Below are positions 8,755-17,259 of a DNA stretch of 64,000 nt, in pieces (positions within the stretch are counted from its first letter, which is position 1; each line of letters begins with the position of its first letter). Where the stretch lies: contig NZ_CP015423.1 in NCBI RefSeq assembly GCF_001719045.1, positions 4,835,501-4,899,500 of the forward strand. The letters are read 5' to 3'. Origin of the DNA: Paenibacillus polymyxa (GTDB lineage: Bacteria; Bacillota; Bacilli; Paenibacillales; Paenibacillaceae). The notes beneath the pieces are model-generated. The model was not told where the DNA came from and searched no databases. It saw nothing but the letters and a program-made list of their open reading frames with translations. The position numbers and the translations under genes are program-made.

Positions 8755-9336
8755 ATGGTTCGACCACGGGAATTTGATGAAGATCAAGCGTTGGATGCAG
8801 CGATGCGAATTTTTTGGGAAAAGGGATTCGAGGCTACATCTTTAAGTGATTTAACCTCCAAAATGGGAATTCAGCGCCCTAGCATTTACGCTGCCTTTGG
8901 AGACAAGAAGCAATTATTCGAAGCCGCGCTGCGCAAATATACGCAATCCCACGCTGCTTATGTACGCTCTAGACTACAAAGCAATTCTTCTGTAAAAGAA
9001 GCGTTTTACAATTTTTTTGGAGGAGTCGTGGCAGAAGAGTACGAGGATGGGCCTAATAGAGGATGCTTTTGTATTAATACGATGGTAGAATTAGCCCCTC
9101 ATGATGAGAAATTTGAGATTTTAACCAGAGAACATCAGATGTATCTTTCTGCCGTCTTTCAGGAAACCCTCGAGCGTGGTATAAGATCAGGAGAGCTGGA
9201 GGCTAGCATGGACGCACGAGCTCTGGCCCATACGATGGTCTCTTTGTTAATTGGGATTACCGTGATGATGAAGTCGCGCCCAGAGCGTTCTTTTGTGGAT
9301 CATTCGGTTGCGACTGCACTTATGTTACTGAAGTAA
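8755..9336 (+). CDS. TetR-family transcriptional regulator
   Basis: A 193-residue repressor of the TetR/AcrR family. The N-terminal HTH contains FWEKGFEATSLSDLTSKMGI and IQRPSIYAAFGDKKQLFEAA, the standard two recognition helices at about residues 18-58. The C-terminal half is all-helical, typical of a ligand pocket, with CFCINTMVELAPHD near the middle. The ATG at 8755 follows AAGGAG. It is divergent from the MFS gene and most likely represses it and itself through the repeats at 8591-8737. A weaker copy of the half-site stands before the SDR gene that follows, which could belong to the same regulon. Confidence 0.9.
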   Translation: MVRPREFDEDQALDAAMRIFWEKGFEATSLSDLTSKMGIQRPSIYAAFGDKKQLFEAALRKYTQSHAAYVRSRLQSNSSVKEAFYNFFGGVVAEEYEDGPNRGCFCINTMVELAPHDEKFEILTREHQMYLSAVFQETLERGIRSGELEASMDARALAHTMVSLLIGITVMMKSRPERSFVDHSVATALMLLK

Positions 9337-9416
9337 GTTTCTTTCATATAGCTGATAGTACTTGAGAGAGGTATTTTGAGTAAAACTATATACCGAACGA
9401 GAGAGGGGTTTCTTCA

Positions 9417-10148
9417 TTGCTTAATAAAATGAAAGTTATTATAACAGGAGCTGCTTCCGGCATTGGAAAGGAAATTACTCAGCAATGTCTAAGGGAAGGC
9501 GCAAGTGTTATTGCGTGTGATATGAATAAACGTTCTTTAAACGAACTTGAGGCTGAACTGAATTCACCAAGTTTGTACACCTATCTGATAGATATAAGTA
9601 ACTATACGGAAGTAACTGATTTTTTTACATACATTAAGGGAGAACACCCGGACATAACAGCTTTAGTCAATAATGCAGGTGTTTATAGAGGAAAGAATAT
9701 ACTCGACTATGGTATGGAAGAAATAGAGAAGGTGCTGGACATAAATATTAAGGGATGTGTATATTTCTCGCAATTTTTTGGAAAGTTCATGATTGAGAAG
9801 AAGCATCAGGGAATTATCGTAAATATGTCTTCTGTTTCTGGAATGGAAGGAAGCTCAGATGCGATCTATGGATTATCAAAAGCGGCAATATTGGGCTTTA
9901 CTAAAAGCTGTGCCATGAATTTTTCACCTTATATAAGAGTTAATGCTGTGGCACCAACGATGGTAAGTACTCCAATGATGGATCATATTCCTGATTGGAG
10001 AAAGGAGGAATATACAAATCATCAGCTAATTCCTGAGCCTTTAAAAGCAGAAGATGTTGCTTATACTGTCCTGTTTCTGCTATCGAAAAGATCCAGGCAT
10101 TATACGGGAGCGACCTTTGATATTAATAATGGGTGTTATCTAAGATGA
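9417..10148 (+). CDS. SDR-family NAD(P)-dependent oxidoreductase
   Basis: A 243-residue short-chain dehydrogenase. The cofactor motif TGAASGIGKE begins at residue 10, NNAG is present in LVNNAGVY, and the catalytic set is a Ser in VNMSSVSGMEG with Tyr151 and Lys155 in YGLSKAAI. I favour the TTG at 9417 as start because AGAGGGG stands about nine bases upstream; the first in-frame ATG (9429) is too far from it. Substrate unknown. A sequence related to the TetR half-site (TATACCGAACGA, 9389-9400) lies just upstream of the start. Confidence 0.88.
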   Translation: MLNKMKVIITGAASGIGKEITQQCLREGASVIACDMNKRSLNELEAELNSPSLYTYLIDISNYTEVTDFFTYIKGEHPDITALVNNAGVYRGKNILDYGMEEIEKVLDINIKGCVYFSQFFGKFMIEKKHQGIIVNMSSVSGMEGSSDAIYGLSKAAILGFTKSCAMNFSPYIRVNAVAPTMVSTPMMDHIPDWRKEEYTNHQLIPEPLKAEDVAYTVLFLLSKRSRHYTGATFDINNGCYLR

Positions 10149-10172
10149 TTTTTTACGAGAGGAGGAGGATTA

Positions 10173-10510
10173 ATGAATACCCAAATTGAACTTAGATAAA
10201 CGTGAATGTTGTTCATACCGTTGGCCCTGTGTGGAATGGTGGCGACCATCGGGAAGAGGAGCTATTGGCGAAATGCTACCATAATGCACTCCAATTAGCT
10301 TTAAAACTGAATGCACGAAGCATTGCCTTTCCGAATATCAGCACAGGCATCTACCGTTTCCCGAAAGAAAAGGCGGCGGATATTGCTATACAGGAAGTGA
10401 CACGTTTTGTACGTGAACATGCGGCTTTGAATGAGATTATTTTTGTTTGTTTTGATGCGGAAAACGCTCAGTTATACAGTCGTAAGCTGCAATACATGAG
10501 TAGAAATTAG
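10173..10510 (+). pseudogene. Macro-domain (ADP-ribose-binding) protein, internally deleted
   Basis: The original start appears intact: GGAGGAGG followed by ATG at 10173 (MNTQIELR), which runs into TAA after eight codons. From 10202 a different frame encodes about 100 residues that are clearly the C-terminal half of a macro domain: VVHTVGPVWNGG, then FPNISTGIYRFP, then a final VCFDAENAQLY. The part with the ADP-ribose loop (family NAAN motif) is missing, and the two pieces are in different frames. An internal deletion of roughly 60-70 codons is the simplest reading. A GTG at 10202 could start the remnant, but it has no catalytic loop. Confidence 0.75.
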
Positions 10511-10522
10511 GGGGGATCATGA

Positions 10523-11084
10523 ATGCATGAGGAGCAAAACCAGGAACATTGGCCGGTGTGGGCTACGGAGCCTGTAAAAATAGTGAATCCTGATCCTGCC
10601 TGGTCAGAGCAGGGCTTAAAGATCATTTACCAGTTGCGGGAGTTATTACTGCCGTTTAAGGTGACGGAAATCGAACATATAGGAAGCACGGCAATTCCCC
10701 AATCTTTCTGCTAAGCCCATTATTGACATAATGGCAAAATTAGAATCTTGGGATCAACTGGAACAGATCGTGTCTGCTTTACAACCAGCAGGCTGGAACT
10801 ATGTTCCGCCTGAATTGGACGGTCGGGAATGGAGAAGATTTTTGGTTAAAGTGGAACAGGATCAAAGAGAGGGACATCTGCATCTCATACTGAAATCTGA
10901 TGAGCATTGGGATCGGCAGCTATTGTTTCGGAACCGACTTCGTGAACAGCCTGAGCTGATTCAGCAATATGATGTATTAAAAAGGCGGCTGGCGATGGAA
11001 AATCAGCATGATCGTGAAGCGTACACGGAGGCCAAGACTGATTTTGTGCAAAACGTTCTGAATACCGGACATCCTAAAGATTAG
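10523..11084 (+). pseudogene. GrpB/UPF0157 family protein, frameshifted
   Basis: Two frames together make one GrpB-type nucleotidyltransferase-like protein. The first (10523-10714) ends EHIGSTAIPQSFC-stop. The continuation in another frame reads PNLSAKPIIDIMAKL and goes on to LLFRNRLREQPE and HDREAYTEAK. The break is at a CCCC run near 10695, where one extra C accounts for the shift. An intact paralogue lies at 24052-24591 and shows the expected HIGSTSVPGLGAKAIIDIM. It is either a recent pseudogene or a base-calling error in a homopolymer. It follows the broken macro-domain gene directly. Confidence 0.82.
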
Positions 11085-11260
11085 AATGTCCGGACTCCCG
11101 GGTGCTTTCCGACCAAGCGCCGAAATCTCCAACATTTGTTATTGCCGTGTAGGGGAATGGCCAGAAGGCTTGCCAGCACACCAGAAAAAGCTTATTCAGA
11201 AGCTACTACGGTAGTGTTCATCCAGTGTTCATATTCATTTTATGATAGGAAAAATCGCAT

Positions 11261-12445
11261 TTATAGACGTTTCAAGAATGCGCTAATGCGTTCCAAAGCC
11301 ATTTCCAACTGTTCTCGCGATGACGCATATGAGCAGCGGATAAAGCCCTCGCCGCCTGGGCCAAATGCGGAACCGGGTACAGTAATGACTCCTTCTTCTT
11401 CCAGCAACCGCTTGGCAAACTGCTCTGAGCTTAACTCTGTGTGCATAATGGAGGGAAAAGCATAGAAGGCACCATTTGGTTCGTGACATGGCAGTCCTGT
11501 CTGACATAGGCTTTCAACGAACCATTTTCTACGCAGATTGTAAGATTCCATCATACGATCTTTTTCCTCCAGCCCGTTACGCAGGGATTCAATAGCGGCA
11601 ATTTGCCCGATAATAGGAGCGCACATGGCGGTATATTGATGAATCTTCAGCATAGCTGAAATCAACTCTCTTGGGCCACACACATAGCCGACCCTCCAGC
11701 CTGTCATCGCAAATGCTTTGGAAAAGCCGCTGATGAGCAGGGTACGCTCTTTCATTCCCGGCAGAGAAGCGAAGCTTACATGCTTCTGTCCATAGGTCAG
11801 TTCAGCATAAATTTCGTCTGATATAACGACAAGATTATGCTCCTCAACCAGGCGGGCAATCGGCAACCAATCCTCATAGGTCATCACCCCACCCGTCGGA
11901 TTATTCGGATAACAGAGAATAAGCACTTTGGATCGTGGAGTCAGCTTGGCTTGGAGTGCCTCAGCTGTTAGCTTGAACTGCTGATCCGCAGAGGTTTCAA
12001 CGGTTACGGTATGCCCTCCGTTTAGAAACGTGATGGGCGAATACGAAATATAACATGGAGCCGGAATGAGTATTTCATCGTGTGCGGTGATCAGAGCGCG
12101 TAGTGCCAAATCCAGTGCTTCACTGCTCCCAATGGTAACCATGATTTCATCTGTCGGGTTGTAGGATGTGCTAAAGCTGCTCTCCAGATACCCGGCAATC
12201 TCCTCACGAAGCTCAGGAAGTCCAGCATTCGGTGTGTATGATGTTTTACCATTTTCCAGTGCTGTGATACAGGCCTTTCTGACATGTTGAGGGGTTACAA
12301 AGTCAGGTTCACCGACACCAAGCGATACAATATCTTTTCTGCCTGTACTATATTCAAAAAACTTACGGATGCCTGAAGGTGGCATTTCCCGTACAGCTGG
12401 AGTCAAAAAATCGGTTATAGATACTGCTGTCGATACATTTGTCAT
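11261..12445 (-). CDS. PLP-dependent class I aminotransferase
   Basis: A 394-residue fold-type I aminotransferase of the aspartate/alanine group. PLP contacts are visible: NNPTG at about 181-185, SDEIY with Asp210, and the Schiff-base Lys243 in SGFSKAFAMTGWRVGY. The ATG at 12445 follows AAGGAGGAA; the frame extends nine codons further but without a site. The leader is a T-box whose specifier reads as GCC (Ala), which suggests control by uncharged tRNA-Ala and a role in alanine synthesis. That role is inference; the sequence alone would also allow an aromatic or aspartate transaminase. Confidence 0.88.
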   Translation of the reverse strand: MTNVSTAVSITDFLTPAVREMPPSGIRKFFEYSTGRKDIVSLGVGEPDFVTPQHVRKACITALENGKTSYTPNAGLPELREEIAGYLESSFSTSYNPTDEIMVTIGSSEALDLALRALITAHDEILIPAPCYISYSPITFLNGGHTVTVETSADQQFKLTAEALQAKLTPRSKVLILCYPNNPTGGVMTYEDWLPIARLVEEHNLVVISDEIYAELTYGQKHVSFASLPGMKERTLLISGFSKAFAMTGWRVGYVCGPRELISAMLKIHQYTAMCAPIIGQIAAIESLRNGLEEKDRMMESYNLRRKWFVESLCQTGLPCHEPNGAFYAFPSIMHTELSSEQFAKRLLEEEGVITVPGSAFGPGGEGFIRCSYASSREQLEMALERISAFLKRL

Positions 12446-12467
12446 GATGATTTCCTCCTTTTTGAAA

Positions 12468-12742
12468 AACAAAAAAACCCGCCCCTGTAAAGGGACGAGT
12501 TTATACCCGTGTTACCACCCTAGTTTCATTCCATACGAAATGACACTCTGTTCACGTATCCATCAATACGTGTTCCGGTTAACGCTGGAAAGGCGGCAGA
12601 GCTTACTTCAGGTTCAGCCCGCTTCTCAGAGATGGCGTTCGGCTACCCTCGGAATGTTGGCTTTCACCTGCCCCAACTCTCTGCAAATCCGCTGTATAGC
12701 TTACTCGTTCTCGTCATTGAAATTTGTTACCGTATCAAGTTA
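12468..12742 (-). ncRNA. T-box leader, specifier GCC (Ala) predicted
   Basis: On the minus strand the leader contains the AGAGAG bulge region with a GTTGG...CCAAC apical stem, the T-box AGGGTGGTAACACGGG, and a terminator (ACTCGTCCC/GGGGCGGGT then seven Ts, 12468-12501). The Stem I internal loop reads CGAACGCCA between TAGC and TCTC, opposite ACGAGTAA. Aligned by hand to the remembered B. subtilis glyQS loop (CGAAAGGCA), the specifier falls on GCC at 12636-12634. tRNA binding would stabilise the antiterminator and permit aminotransferase expression. Confidence 0.88.
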
Positions 12743-12748
12743 GGTGTA

Positions 12749-12777
12749 ATTATAAGCACAACATTTCAGGATGGCAA
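12749..12777 (-). promoter_or_regulatory. Sigma-A promoter for T-box/aminotransferase transcript
   Basis: TTGCCA (12777-12772), 17-base spacer, perfect TATAAT (12754-12749), with the predicted start near 12742 just before the T-box. Confidence 0.8.
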
Positions 12778-12915
12778 GTCTTTTTTTTATAAACATTAAA
12801 GACAGATCATCATTATTGACGACTGGAAAATAACGTATATAGTGGTATCAAGGGGATTGTGCCCCAGATTTCAATGTGTTATATGACTATATTGCCAGAG
12901 AGGAATGGTATCCAT

Positions 12916-13524
12916 ATGAACGTATTTGAACGCTTTAGCGGTAAAGTATTGCCGGCGGATTGGAGCTGGATCAATGAGCCGGCTGAATGGAGATTCGATG
13001 ATTCCAAGTCTTTGCAAATTTCTGCACCTTCGCAGGCTGATTTCTTTAGGGATCCGTCTGGCGCAGCGGTAAAATCGTCCGCACCCTTTTTGCATACAAC
13101 GCTTCAAGGTGATTTTACAATATGGACGAGGGTTCGTGTTGATATGAAGCAGCCTTATGATTCAGGATGCTTGATGATGATGGCGGATGATACCCACTGG
13201 GCTAAGCTGTGTTTTGAATATTTTGAAAGCACTCCATCTATTCTTAGTGTGGTCACTCGGGATACATCCGATGATTGTGTCTCTGGGGCGATGGACGTGT
13301 CCAATCCGTATTTACGAGTGGCACGAGCTGGAAATTGCTTTGCATTTCATTATTCATCAGACGGTCAGCATTGGAAGTTGGCGAGATATTTTGGTATGAA
13401 TGTTCCTAACCAGCTCAAAGTCGGAGTTGTTGCTCAATCTCCGATGGGGGAGGGCTGTGCTGTTACCTTTGATGCCTTGACGATAACAACCCATGTATCC
13501 GAGGACATACGAAACGTGGAGTAA
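12916..13524 (+). CDS. DUF1349 family protein (concanavalin-like beta-sandwich)
   Basis: A 202-residue soluble protein matching the DUF1349 pattern: an opening FERFSGKVLPADWSW, a central WTRVRVDMKQPYDSGCLMM, and a closing VGVVAQSPMGEGCAVTFDAL. The fold resembles ConA-like lectin/glucanase domains; a few relatives are called 'regulation of enolase 1' without firm biochemistry. No signal peptide is seen, so it is probably cytosolic. The start at 12916 (MNVFERF) follows GAGAGGAA. It is monocistronic as far as can be seen. Confidence 0.8.
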   Translation: MNVFERFSGKVLPADWSWINEPAEWRFDDSKSLQISAPSQADFFRDPSGAAVKSSAPFLHTTLQGDFTIWTRVRVDMKQPYDSGCLMMMADDTHWAKLCFEYFESTPSILSVVTRDTSDDCVSGAMDVSNPYLRVARAGNCFAFHYSSDGQHWKLARYFGMNVPNQLKVGVVAQSPMGEGCAVTFDALTITTHVSEDIRNVE

Positions 13525-13548
13525 ATAGACAAAGGCCCTCTCTAAATA

Positions 13549-13562
13549 TGAAAGCGCTATGA
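13549..13562. promoter_or_regulatory. cre-like site before DUF1361 gene (weak)
   Basis: TGAAAGCGCTATGA matches the left ten bases of the CcpA consensus exactly but departs at the right end. Confidence 0.3.
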
Positions 13563-13617
13563 AATAGGGTTTAAAAAGACGTATATACGCATGATCAGGC
13601 AGGAGGTAGATGGAAAC

Positions 13618-14328
13618 TTGCTGTTAAGAAGGAAGGGTTACAAGCTGCCCAGTTTGTTGGGAGTGCTGCTTGTAGCTACGTTGGGCTGTTTCGGACTCAT
13701 TATGTATTTACAGTCCACAAGTGGAACGAGGATGTATCAATTTCTGTATTGGGATATATTCCTGGCCTGGGTTCCGGTCTTTATCACTCTGGGAATGATG
13801 GCTTTATCCCGACTGCGAAGTACAAAAGTGAGAAGTATTCTTTTATTTTTCTCCTCAATTGTATGGTTGTTTTTTCTGCCGAATGCTCTTTATTTGGTGA
13901 CTGAGTTACTTCATGCATTTCGTTTTTACGATGTGAATCCTGATACACGTTTTTGGTTGAACACACAATTTTGGTTAATCTTATTTACGTCTTTTTCAGC
14001 AGCAGGGCTTGGCCTTTTTCTTACATCCCTTTGTGTATTGGTGATCCACCATATGCTGAGGAGGATTTGTTCAGGTGGGCTCGCATGGGCTGTAGTTTTT
14101 GTGTTGTTGTGGCTGGCCAGCATAGGCGTATATATTGGTAGATTTGCTCGCTGGAATAGCTGGGATATATTATTGCAGCCACTGGTGCTCCTTACGGATA
14201 TTTGGAGATGGGGAGTACATGCAGTACCAAGGCTTCATTTGCTGTCCTTTTGCTGGTTGGTGTTTGGGATAGCAGTCATTTTTTATTTATTGATCTATAT
14301 CTCTTTAAGTGAGGATCAGGATATTTAG
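13618..14328 (+). CDS. DUF1361 multi-pass membrane protein (copy 1)
   Basis: About 236 residues with six or more hydrophobic segments and the DUF1361 hallmarks: a WLFFLPNALYLVTELLH segment and the later IGVYIGRFARWNSWDI. The longest frame begins at ATG 13591, which has no Shine-Dalgarno. AGGAGG at 13601-13606 points to a TTG start at 13618 (MLLRRKGYKLPS). Function unknown; the Tyr-Ile-Gly-Arg-Phe...Asn-Ser-Trp-Asp block is the conserved patch. A paralogue with the same block is at 39397-40137. A bidirectional terminator follows. Confidence 0.8.
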   Translation: MLLRRKGYKLPSLLGVLLVATLGCFGLIMYLQSTSGTRMYQFLYWDIFLAWVPVFITLGMMALSRLRSTKVRSILLFFSSIVWLFFLPNALYLVTELLHAFRFYDVNPDTRFWLNTQFWLILFTSFSAAGLGLFLTSLCVLVIHHMLRRICSGGLAWAVVFVLLWLASIGVYIGRFARWNSWDILLQPLVLLTDIWRWGVHAVPRLHLLSFCWLVFGIAVIFYLLIYISLSEDQDI

Positions 14329-14372
14329 GCCGAGGACATGTATTCAATGAATACAGGCTTCGGCCTATTTTT
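14326..14372. terminator. Bidirectional terminator
   Basis: TAGGCCGA (14326-14333) pairs with TCGGCCTA (14360-14367), with a GTATTC/GAATAC inner stem, followed by TTTTT. It separates the DUF1361 gene from the convergent ArsR-type gene. Confidence 0.75.
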
Positions 14373-14384
14373 ACATGTGGCGTG

Positions 14385-15314
14385 TCAGGAGTTGGCGTTG
14401 TCCTCCCCGTGCACATCATAAAGCACCCGCACAAGTAGATCCTGACTGAAATTTCCGAATCTTTTGCCAAAAATAGTAAGCCCACCTTTGTTTTTCGATT
14501 GATCGGTTACGGATAAGCGGAGTGTAATGTCGCTTTTATAGTTAAGGTTAATATCGTCTATTGTGACCTCGGAAATGCGGCACCCGTCAATGAAGCTGCC
14601 TTGCTGATTGATGCGAATTAATTTGAGCATACCATATTGATTTAAATGCGGTGGCCACCAATCTGGATTGAGAACCCCCGGCACTTCTCCAAAATCTCCG
14701 GCGCTGGTCCAGTGCCCAATAGGGATACCGTTAATGTGAAAACAAATGTCGGAGGGATATTCCTCACAATAGCAGGGTGCTTCTGAGCCTAGTTCTGCGG
14801 AGAATTGAATTTCTTTAAAGGATTGATTCGCTTTCAGATAGTTGGGGATGCGGTATTCCAAAAAGCCTTCGGCCATCCAGATCATTTCCGACTCCAGACG
14901 CCCGGGATCTGCAAAATAGCGTGGATCATCAAAATCGCCGATAATGCTGTCTCGGGTCACCAATCCACAAGTGGGGGACGCTTGATAGTTACTGTAATGA
15001 CCTACGCGAATCTCAACCTCATACACATTTTTTTGTTCTCTGCTGCGCAAATCTACCATCAGCTTATCCTTGTTCAAATAACACATTTTTCGGGTACCGT
15101 GCTTGCCGCTCACGGTATTGATCTCCACAAGACCGCATTCTTCCAATTTTCGAATATGCATTGTAATTGTACCGTTACTCAAATTAAGTTTGTTGGCAAT
15201 GTCATTCATACTTTGTCCCTGGTAAGCAAGTAACTCGAGAATTTGAATGCGGATTTCTGAACCCAGTGCTTTAAAAATATCTAACCCTGACATTAAGTCC
15301 TTAATATAAATCAT
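14385..15314 (-). CDS. ArsR-type winged-helix regulator with C-terminal sensor domain, arabinan locus
   Basis: A 309-residue protein. Residues about 8-90 are an ArsR-type winged helix (IFKALGSEIRIQILELLA, then NLSNGTITMHIRKLEECGLV). The remaining 220 residues form a beta-rich domain that I do not recognise in detail, with YCEEYPSDICFHINGIPIG and LNPDWWPPHLNQYGML. The typical metal-binding Cys pairs of classical ArsR proteins are absent, so a sugar or oligosaccharide ligand fits better. It is divergent from the ABC/GH43 operon and is the likely local regulator. Both 15314 (MIYIKDLM) and 15293 (MSGLDIFK) are usable starts. It ends facing a shared terminator. Confidence 0.75.
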   Translation of the reverse strand: MIYIKDLMSGLDIFKALGSEIRIQILELLAYQGQSMNDIANKLNLSNGTITMHIRKLEECGLVEINTVSGKHGTRKMCYLNKDKLMVDLRSREQKNVYEVEIRVGHYSNYQASPTCGLVTRDSIIGDFDDPRYFADPGRLESEMIWMAEGFLEYRIPNYLKANQSFKEIQFSAELGSEAPCYCEEYPSDICFHINGIPIGHWTSAGDFGEVPGVLNPDWWPPHLNQYGMLKLIRINQQGSFIDGCRISEVTIDDINLNYKSDITLRLSVTDQSKNKGGLTIFGKRFGNFSQDLLVRVLYDVHGEDNANS

Positions 15315-15348
15315 AGCTATAGACCATCCTTATCTATAAAAATTGTAA

Positions 15349-15362
15349 TGTAAGCGCTTATA
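15349..15362. promoter_or_regulatory. cre site (CcpA), arabinan locus
   Basis: TGTAAGCGCTTATA is a near-perfect CcpA operator, located 35 bases upstream of the regulator start and within the divergent region of the arabinan operon. Carbon catabolite repression is expected. Confidence 0.7.
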
Positions 15363-15483
15363 TATTTACTTTGATTTATGTTAAAATAAAATCAAAAAGA
15401 AGTAAACTGCTTTTTTGTAAATTTTTTTTACTAAACCAAGAGGGGAGCGAATTGAACTCCAAATTAGGGATTACTTTATAAAT

Positions 15484-15542
15484 AAATCGTATTTAAGATT
15501 TATTTATGGTTTTTTTGATATAAATAAACTTAAATACGATTT
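15484..15542. repeat. Long inverted repeat in the arabinan intergenic region
   Basis: The left arm 15484-15506 (AAATCGTATTTAAG...) and right arm 15521-15542 (...CTTAAATACGATTT) pair over about 22 bases with one bulge, around a 14-base T-rich loop. It is not followed by a T run. It may be an operator for the divergent regulator or a leader hairpin. Confidence 0.6.
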
Positions 15543-15606
15543 AATTTTGCTTTCCATGTTACTCTAACCTATGTTTTATAACTATTTAAAAAGATTGAAA
15601 AATACA

Positions 15607-15636
15607 TTGACGAACCGAGGAAAGGCATGCTATATT
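15607..15636 (+). promoter_or_regulatory. Candidate promoter of the arabinan ABC operon
   Basis: TTGACG (15607-15612), 18-base spacer, TATATT (15631-15636), about 190 bases before the binding-protein gene. The leader between (15637-15810) has no recognised riboswitch. Confidence 0.5.
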
Positions 15637-15822
15637 TTATTTGTAAACGAATTCATTATTGATAAAGAAAAATGTTAATCATAAGGTACATGAGAGGGAT
15701 GATAATCACAGCGGCAATCAACAACGGGTTGTGTACCGCACAGTTAAAGATTAGGCCGAGTGGTATGAAATTATTTTAGCACCGATTGTATGCGGTTTCA
15801 TTTAAATTTAGGAGGGGTCGCG

Positions 15823-17166
15823 TTGATAAAGAAAAAAGGTTTTGCAATAACAATGGTTGTTCTGTTGTTAATGGTGGCTGCACTGGCTGGTTGTAGTGGG
15901 GGAAGTTCCAGTAGCGATGGAAGTAAGGAACTGACATTCATGTTCCGTGGTGGAACAGATGAACAAAAGGCTTATAAGGAAGTAATCAAGAAATTTGAAG
16001 AGGAACATCCTGGCGTAAAGGTTAAAATGGTCGTGACGGCAGCAGACCAATATGCTACAAAGCTTAGAGCTGCGATTACAGGAAACAACCTCCCAGATAT
16101 CTTTTATTTTGCCCCTGGAGATGTGAAAGCTTATGTAAACAGTGGGGTGTTGAAGAATCTCACTCCTTACATTGAGAAGAACAAGGATATTAAACTGGAT
16201 AACATCTGGAAATACGGTATAGATTTGTATCGCTATGACGGCAAAATGGCCGGTCAAGGAGATATTTACGGTATGCCGAAGGACTTAGGTCCATTCGCAC
16301 TTGGCTACAACAAAACGATGTTCGAAAAAGCGGGCGTGCCTTTGCCTGATAAAGACAAACCGTATACATGGGATGAGTTCATCAAGGTCAACCAAGAGTT
16401 GACCAAGGATACCAATGGTGACGGCAAGCCAGATCAATACGGTACAGGCTTTAACGTTCAGTGGGCATTGCAAGCCTTTGTATGGAGTAATGGGGCTGAT
16501 TGGCTGGATGAGAGCAAAACTAAAGTAACGATTGATGATCCGAAATTTGCGGAAGCGCTTCAGTACTTTGCTGATATGCAAAACAAATATAAAATCACAC
16601 CTGGTATTGAACAATCACAAACATTGGACACATACCAACGTTGGATGAAGGGCGAAATGGCATTCTTCCCGGTAGGTCCTTGGGATATGAGTACATTTGA
16701 AAAACTGCCATTTGAATATGATTTGCTGCCGTTCCCAGCCGGATCGACTGGCAAATCGGCAACATGGATTGGTTCTCTGGGTATCGGCGTTTCCTCTAAA
16801 ACAAAATACCCGGATGAAGCTGTTGAACTGGTTAACTATCTGACAACTTCTAAAGAAGGAATGAAGCAGCTCGTAGATGCCAAGGTACAAATTCCGAATC
16901 TGTTGGATATGGCTGATGAATGGTCCAAAGATACGAAAACCAAGCCTAACAATAAACAAGAGTTTATTGATATCGTGAATGACTATGGACGCTCATTACC
17001 AGGCAACTATACGTATAATGCAGAATGGTACGATATTTTCTTCACAGATATTCAACCTGTACTGGATGGTAAAATTACGGCGGCAGATTATGTGAAACAA
17101 GAACAACCGAAGATGCAGAAACTGCTGGATAAAGCGGTGGAGCAAGAGAAAAAATCACAGAAATAA
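15823..17166 (+). CDS. Sugar ABC transporter substrate-binding lipoprotein (arabino-oligosaccharide predicted)
   Basis: A 447-residue family 1 extracellular solute-binding protein. The signal peptide [17 protein letters not shown] leads to the lipobox LAGC with Cys24. The body has the usual family features ([47 protein letters not shown]). The TTG at 15823 lies six bases after GGAGGGG, so the eleven upstream codons of the open frame are not used. It is followed by two permeases and two GH43 enzymes, which points to arabinan fragments as substrate. No ATPase gene is present; a shared MsmX-type ATPase encoded elsewhere is expected. Confidence 0.9.
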   Translation: MIKKKGFAITMVVLLLMVAALAGCSGGSSSSDGSKELTFMFRGGTDEQKAYKEVIKKFEEEHPGVKVKMVVTAADQYATKLRAAITGNNLPDIFYFAPGDVKAYVNSGVLKNLTPYIEKNKDIKLDNIWKYGIDLYRYDGKMAGQGDIYGMPKDLGPFALGYNKTMFEKAGVPLPDKDKPYTWDEFIKVNQELTKDTNGDGKPDQYGTGFNVQWALQAFVWSNGADWLDESKTKVTIDDPKFAEALQYFADMQNKYKITPGIEQSQTLDTYQRWMKGEMAFFPVGPWDMSTFEKLPFEYDLLPFPAGSTGKSATWIGSLGIGVSSKTKYPDEAVELVNYLTTSKEGMKQLVDAKVQIPNLLDMADEWSKDTKTKPNNKQEFIDIVNDYGRSLPGNYTYNAEWYDIFFTDIQPVLDGKITAADYVKQEQPKMQKLLDKAVEQEKKSQK

Positions 17167-17187
17167 TGCGTAAATAGAGGAAAAAGG

Positions 17188-17227
17188 GATGATGTTAGTG
17201 GCTAAATATCATGCTGCTAACATCATC
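17188..17227 (+). other. Intercistronic stem-loop after the binding-protein gene
   Basis: GATGATGTTAG (17188-17198) pairs perfectly with CTAACATCATC (17217-17227), then TTC. It lacks a long T run. Such hairpins between binding-protein and permease genes usually stabilise the upstream message or partly terminate. Confidence 0.7.
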
Positions 17228-17259
17228 TTCATTCCAAATTAGAAACAGAGGTGAGCCCT

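Noticed and set aside
11065..11093. Terminator after the broken GrpB gene
   Set aside because: CCGGACAT/ATGTCCGG forms a stem but is followed by ACTCCCGGG, not by Ts; listed here only as a hairpin.
11136..11465. 109-codon plus-strand frame downstream of the broken GrpB gene
   Set aside because: Most of it is antisense to the aminotransferase; no ribosome binding site or homology seen.
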